A stretch of DNA of 64,000 bases from Enoplolaimus lenunculus (lineage: Eukaryota; Nematoda; Enoplea; Enoplida; Thoracostomopsidae). Made by a program: the position numbers and the translations under genes. Below the pieces are notes generated by a model. That model was not told the origin of the DNA, did no database searches, and worked only from the letters and a program-made list of their open reading frames with translations. Positions 61,954 to 64,000 of this stretch are shown here, piece after piece; positions within the stretch are counted from its first letter, which is position 1, and each line of letters begins with the position of its first letter. The stretch spans positions 62,001 to 126,000 of the forward strand of contig JASANG010002430.1 of the NCBI GenBank assembly GCA_030248215.1. The letters are read 5' to 3'.

Positions 61954-62344
61954 CAGGGTGCAACCGGAATTCCGGTTCCGGTTCCGGCATTTTTTCACCT
62001 TCCGGTTCCGGTTCCGGTAAATTTTTACCGGATTTAAAAATTCCGGTATTATAATTTGGCCGTTTTCTTAACTTTGCTAATTTTTAAGCATCTCTTTTGA
62101 AAGCCACTTGTACTCCGAATATAAGCCATTAATGGTGGATTTCACTTCATTCGATGATGAAAATCTAAAATACAACGAATAAAATAAATACCTATGTTCG
62201 ACTAAGGTTATTTCACAAATAATAGAGCGAAAAATAAGATTAAAATGAAATTTTTGGTGAAATGCATTTTTCACTGTCCGGTTCCGGTAAAATTTTCAAA
62301 TTCCGGTTCCGGTTCCGGTAAATTGTAATTCCGGTTGCACCCTG
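61954..62344. mobile_element. hAT-type MITE, CCGGTT family, best-preserved ends
   Basis: The termini CAGGGTGCAACCGG and CCGGTTGCACCCTG are perfect complements, with an exact 8-bp duplication GCAAACAA on both sides. The GGTTCCGGTTCC-type arrays at its ends are the most regular in the window, suggesting a young copy. Confidence 0.92.
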
Positions 62345-63778
62345 GCAAACAAATATTGCAACTGAACACTACGCTACAAACCATAGAATACGTAGTAGAA
62401 TAGCGTCGTTGTTAAAGTGTTAAAAATATGTTTTGGTGTGACATGTTAAACTTTGTCACGACTTAGGATACCTTACCACAAGAAGAATATGGTTAGTTTA
62501 TATGCCGTTTGTATTATATTTGAATTAATTATCCGGCTCCGACAGTATTTGGTATCCGGTCGCACGCTGCTGGGGCGTATATGTGTGTTTTTGATTTACC
62601 CTAGTTTTAGATTTATACATGAATTTGTTCTGACATTTCTTACTGAAATATTTCATATTAGAATCAGAGATGGGCGGTCTCGGTTTCGGCGAGTGTCAAT
62701 CCGCACAGCTTAATTAGCACACAGTTTGCAAAGCGGAACTACTATATCGGTAACAGATCCAAAAATCGCGCTAAAGCGAACACAACAAAAGCACAACCAC
62801 CGTTTTTGATTAAAAATATAACAAATTTTGTTGAAAGCGTGCGTACTTTATACGCAAAATACAATGCGCCTTATAGTATTTCGATTCGAGTTTCAGTTGA
62901 ACGTGGACAATTATTATCCAATGCAGAATCGCATTGTGTTTTCATTGAATTCTAACCGGAACCGGAATTCAGTTTGTGTTCTGAAAGCATTCAATTTTGG
63001 CAAGTAACAAGTGAATACGTGGCGTCAGTCTGTGACTAACCGGTGTTTCCTGTGGCACCACTATAATACAACCTTGTTTATTTTGTCGAGTGTTTAGAGT
63101 TAGTAGGTAACATTAGTTGTATTGCCTGTTTATAAAATATTTATTGGCTTAGTTAGAGTAGTATATATAGATATAATCAAGTATTTAGCGGTTAACAATA
63201 TATACGTGTTGGTTTAGATGTAGGTATGTAGACTTTGTATTCTTAACAGCTATTAGTGTATAATGTGATTTTGCTACTAATACGTATACATTCATATATA
63301 AGTACTGTATAAGGGCGAGGCCAAGGTGGCTAGGGGTAAACTCTCTATTTTAGGATTTTTGTCCGCTGATTTAAAGAAAGTTTTTCAGTTGGTAGCACAA
63401 GAAACGGCACTTCGAAATTTTTCTAGAATGCAACCCGTTTGCAAAATTTGCGCTGTGGCTCTGTTGGCATAGTAGGGTCTTAATATACTTGTCCTGTGCA
63501 TTTTTGACATGGTAAGACCTTGAGTGAAAAGTTAAGTCTTTGTTCACTTACTTGATAAAGATATCAGTTACTTTGAAAGGTGTTTTACTAGTTATGTTCG
63601 AATCTTAAGATTGAAATTGATTGGCTAGAGCGTCTGCGTATAAAGCCACATCTCGTGAAAGACTAAGTTGTAATTAATAAACATAAAGCTTAAGGATTTC
63701 GAATAATCTCATAGGGTTATAATTTTTGATTTCGTGCAAGAATATATGGCAATGCAATGCGACTTGTTTTGTTTTTAG

Positions 63779-64000
63779 GGTCTATGATCCCTGCGTTTTC
63801 CTCAGTGCCGGTATCAGTTCATACCGATCCAACGTACTCAGTTGCGTCGTCCACTGGCGGTTCAGGACTGTCAACGGCGTCGATCGGTCCTGTTGGTACT
63901 CTAGGGCCTGCGCCTTCGGGCCCCACATTTCCAACCGGTCTACAGCTCGGCCCAGCAGTAATCTCTAGCACAGGCGGTATAGGCGTACCCGGTACAAATT
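63779..64000 (+). CDS. Next exon of the low-complexity protein (runs off the window)
   Basis: It opens after a good acceptor (TTGTTTTTAG) and joins the phase-1 end of 58075 to give ...LIGSMIPAFSSVPVSVH. The frame stays open to the window edge and continues the Ser/Gly/Thr/Pro-rich composition (for example STGGSGLSTASIGPVGTLG). No folded domain has appeared by the end of the window. Confidence 0.65.

Larger units (their letters stand above)
58076..63778. other. 5.7-kb intron of the low-complexity-protein gene
   Basis: It is bounded by the donor at 58076 and the acceptor TTGTTTTTAG at 63769-63778. It carries the 789-bp GC-arm element and three CCGGTT-family MITEs. A GATGGGCGGTCTCGG end of the GAGACC family lies near 62670, and CCGGAACCGGAATTC occurs near 62957. 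I see no further exon. Confidence 0.6.

Overview
The window looks like nuclear DNA from an intron-rich, AT-rich invertebrate, most probably a nematode or a close relative. It has spliced genes with GT-AG introns, conserved eukaryotic proteins, a divergent globin-like gene, many small DNA transposons, and scattered degenerate hexamers related to the nematode telomere repeat TTAGGC. I cannot name the species. There is no sign of operons, bacterial genes, CRISPR arrays or intact viral elements.

Six host genes can be read. (1) A two-exon globin-like gene, + strand, 131-1739. (2) Gamma-tubulin complex component 3 (GCP3), + strand, 8490-26627, rebuilt as 23 exons from its start to its stop. (3) A single-exon sugar-transporter-like MFS protein, - strand, 29074-30714. 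(4) Rab escort protein (REP/CHM), - strand, 35951-47874, rebuilt as 13 exons. (5) The ribosome-biogenesis factor NIP7, - strand, 50412-51990, three exons giving exactly 180 residues. (6) Part of a large low-complexity Gln/Ser/Gly-rich protein, + strand, one 2.2-kb exon at 55870-58075 and the start of the next at 63779, running off the window. The genes serve unrelated cell functions (microtubule nucleation, sugar transport, Rab prenylation, 60S assembly), so they read as an ordinary gene neighbourhood.

Introns and spacers are full of repeats. GCP3 introns hold an 809-bp tandem duplication (9578-11196), a 1.34-kb array of an 18-bp unit (20301-21640), hAT-like MITEs and a 793-bp element with 5-bp target duplications (16651-17443). 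A sister of that 793-bp element lies at 58357-59145. REP introns hold a LINE remnant between CAA microsatellites, a nested stack of a dimeric tRNA-like SINE and a MITE inside a 1.7-kb TIR element, and a 434-bp MITE. The spacer between the transporter and REP (30715-35950) is a mosaic: a 33-bp repeat array split by a TIR element, degenerate TTAGGC hexamers, a hairpin, and a second copy of that TIR element carrying a Tc1/mariner-type MITE.

The most unusual theme is that several different TIR families end in short arrays of their own degenerate hexamer (CCGGTT, CCGAAT, CCGGATAT or GAGACC). Eight-base target duplications show that at least some are hAT-type. The second notable item is the pair of 5-bp-TSD elements, whose arms are strings of G-runs and C-runs and which share a short transposase-like N-terminus.
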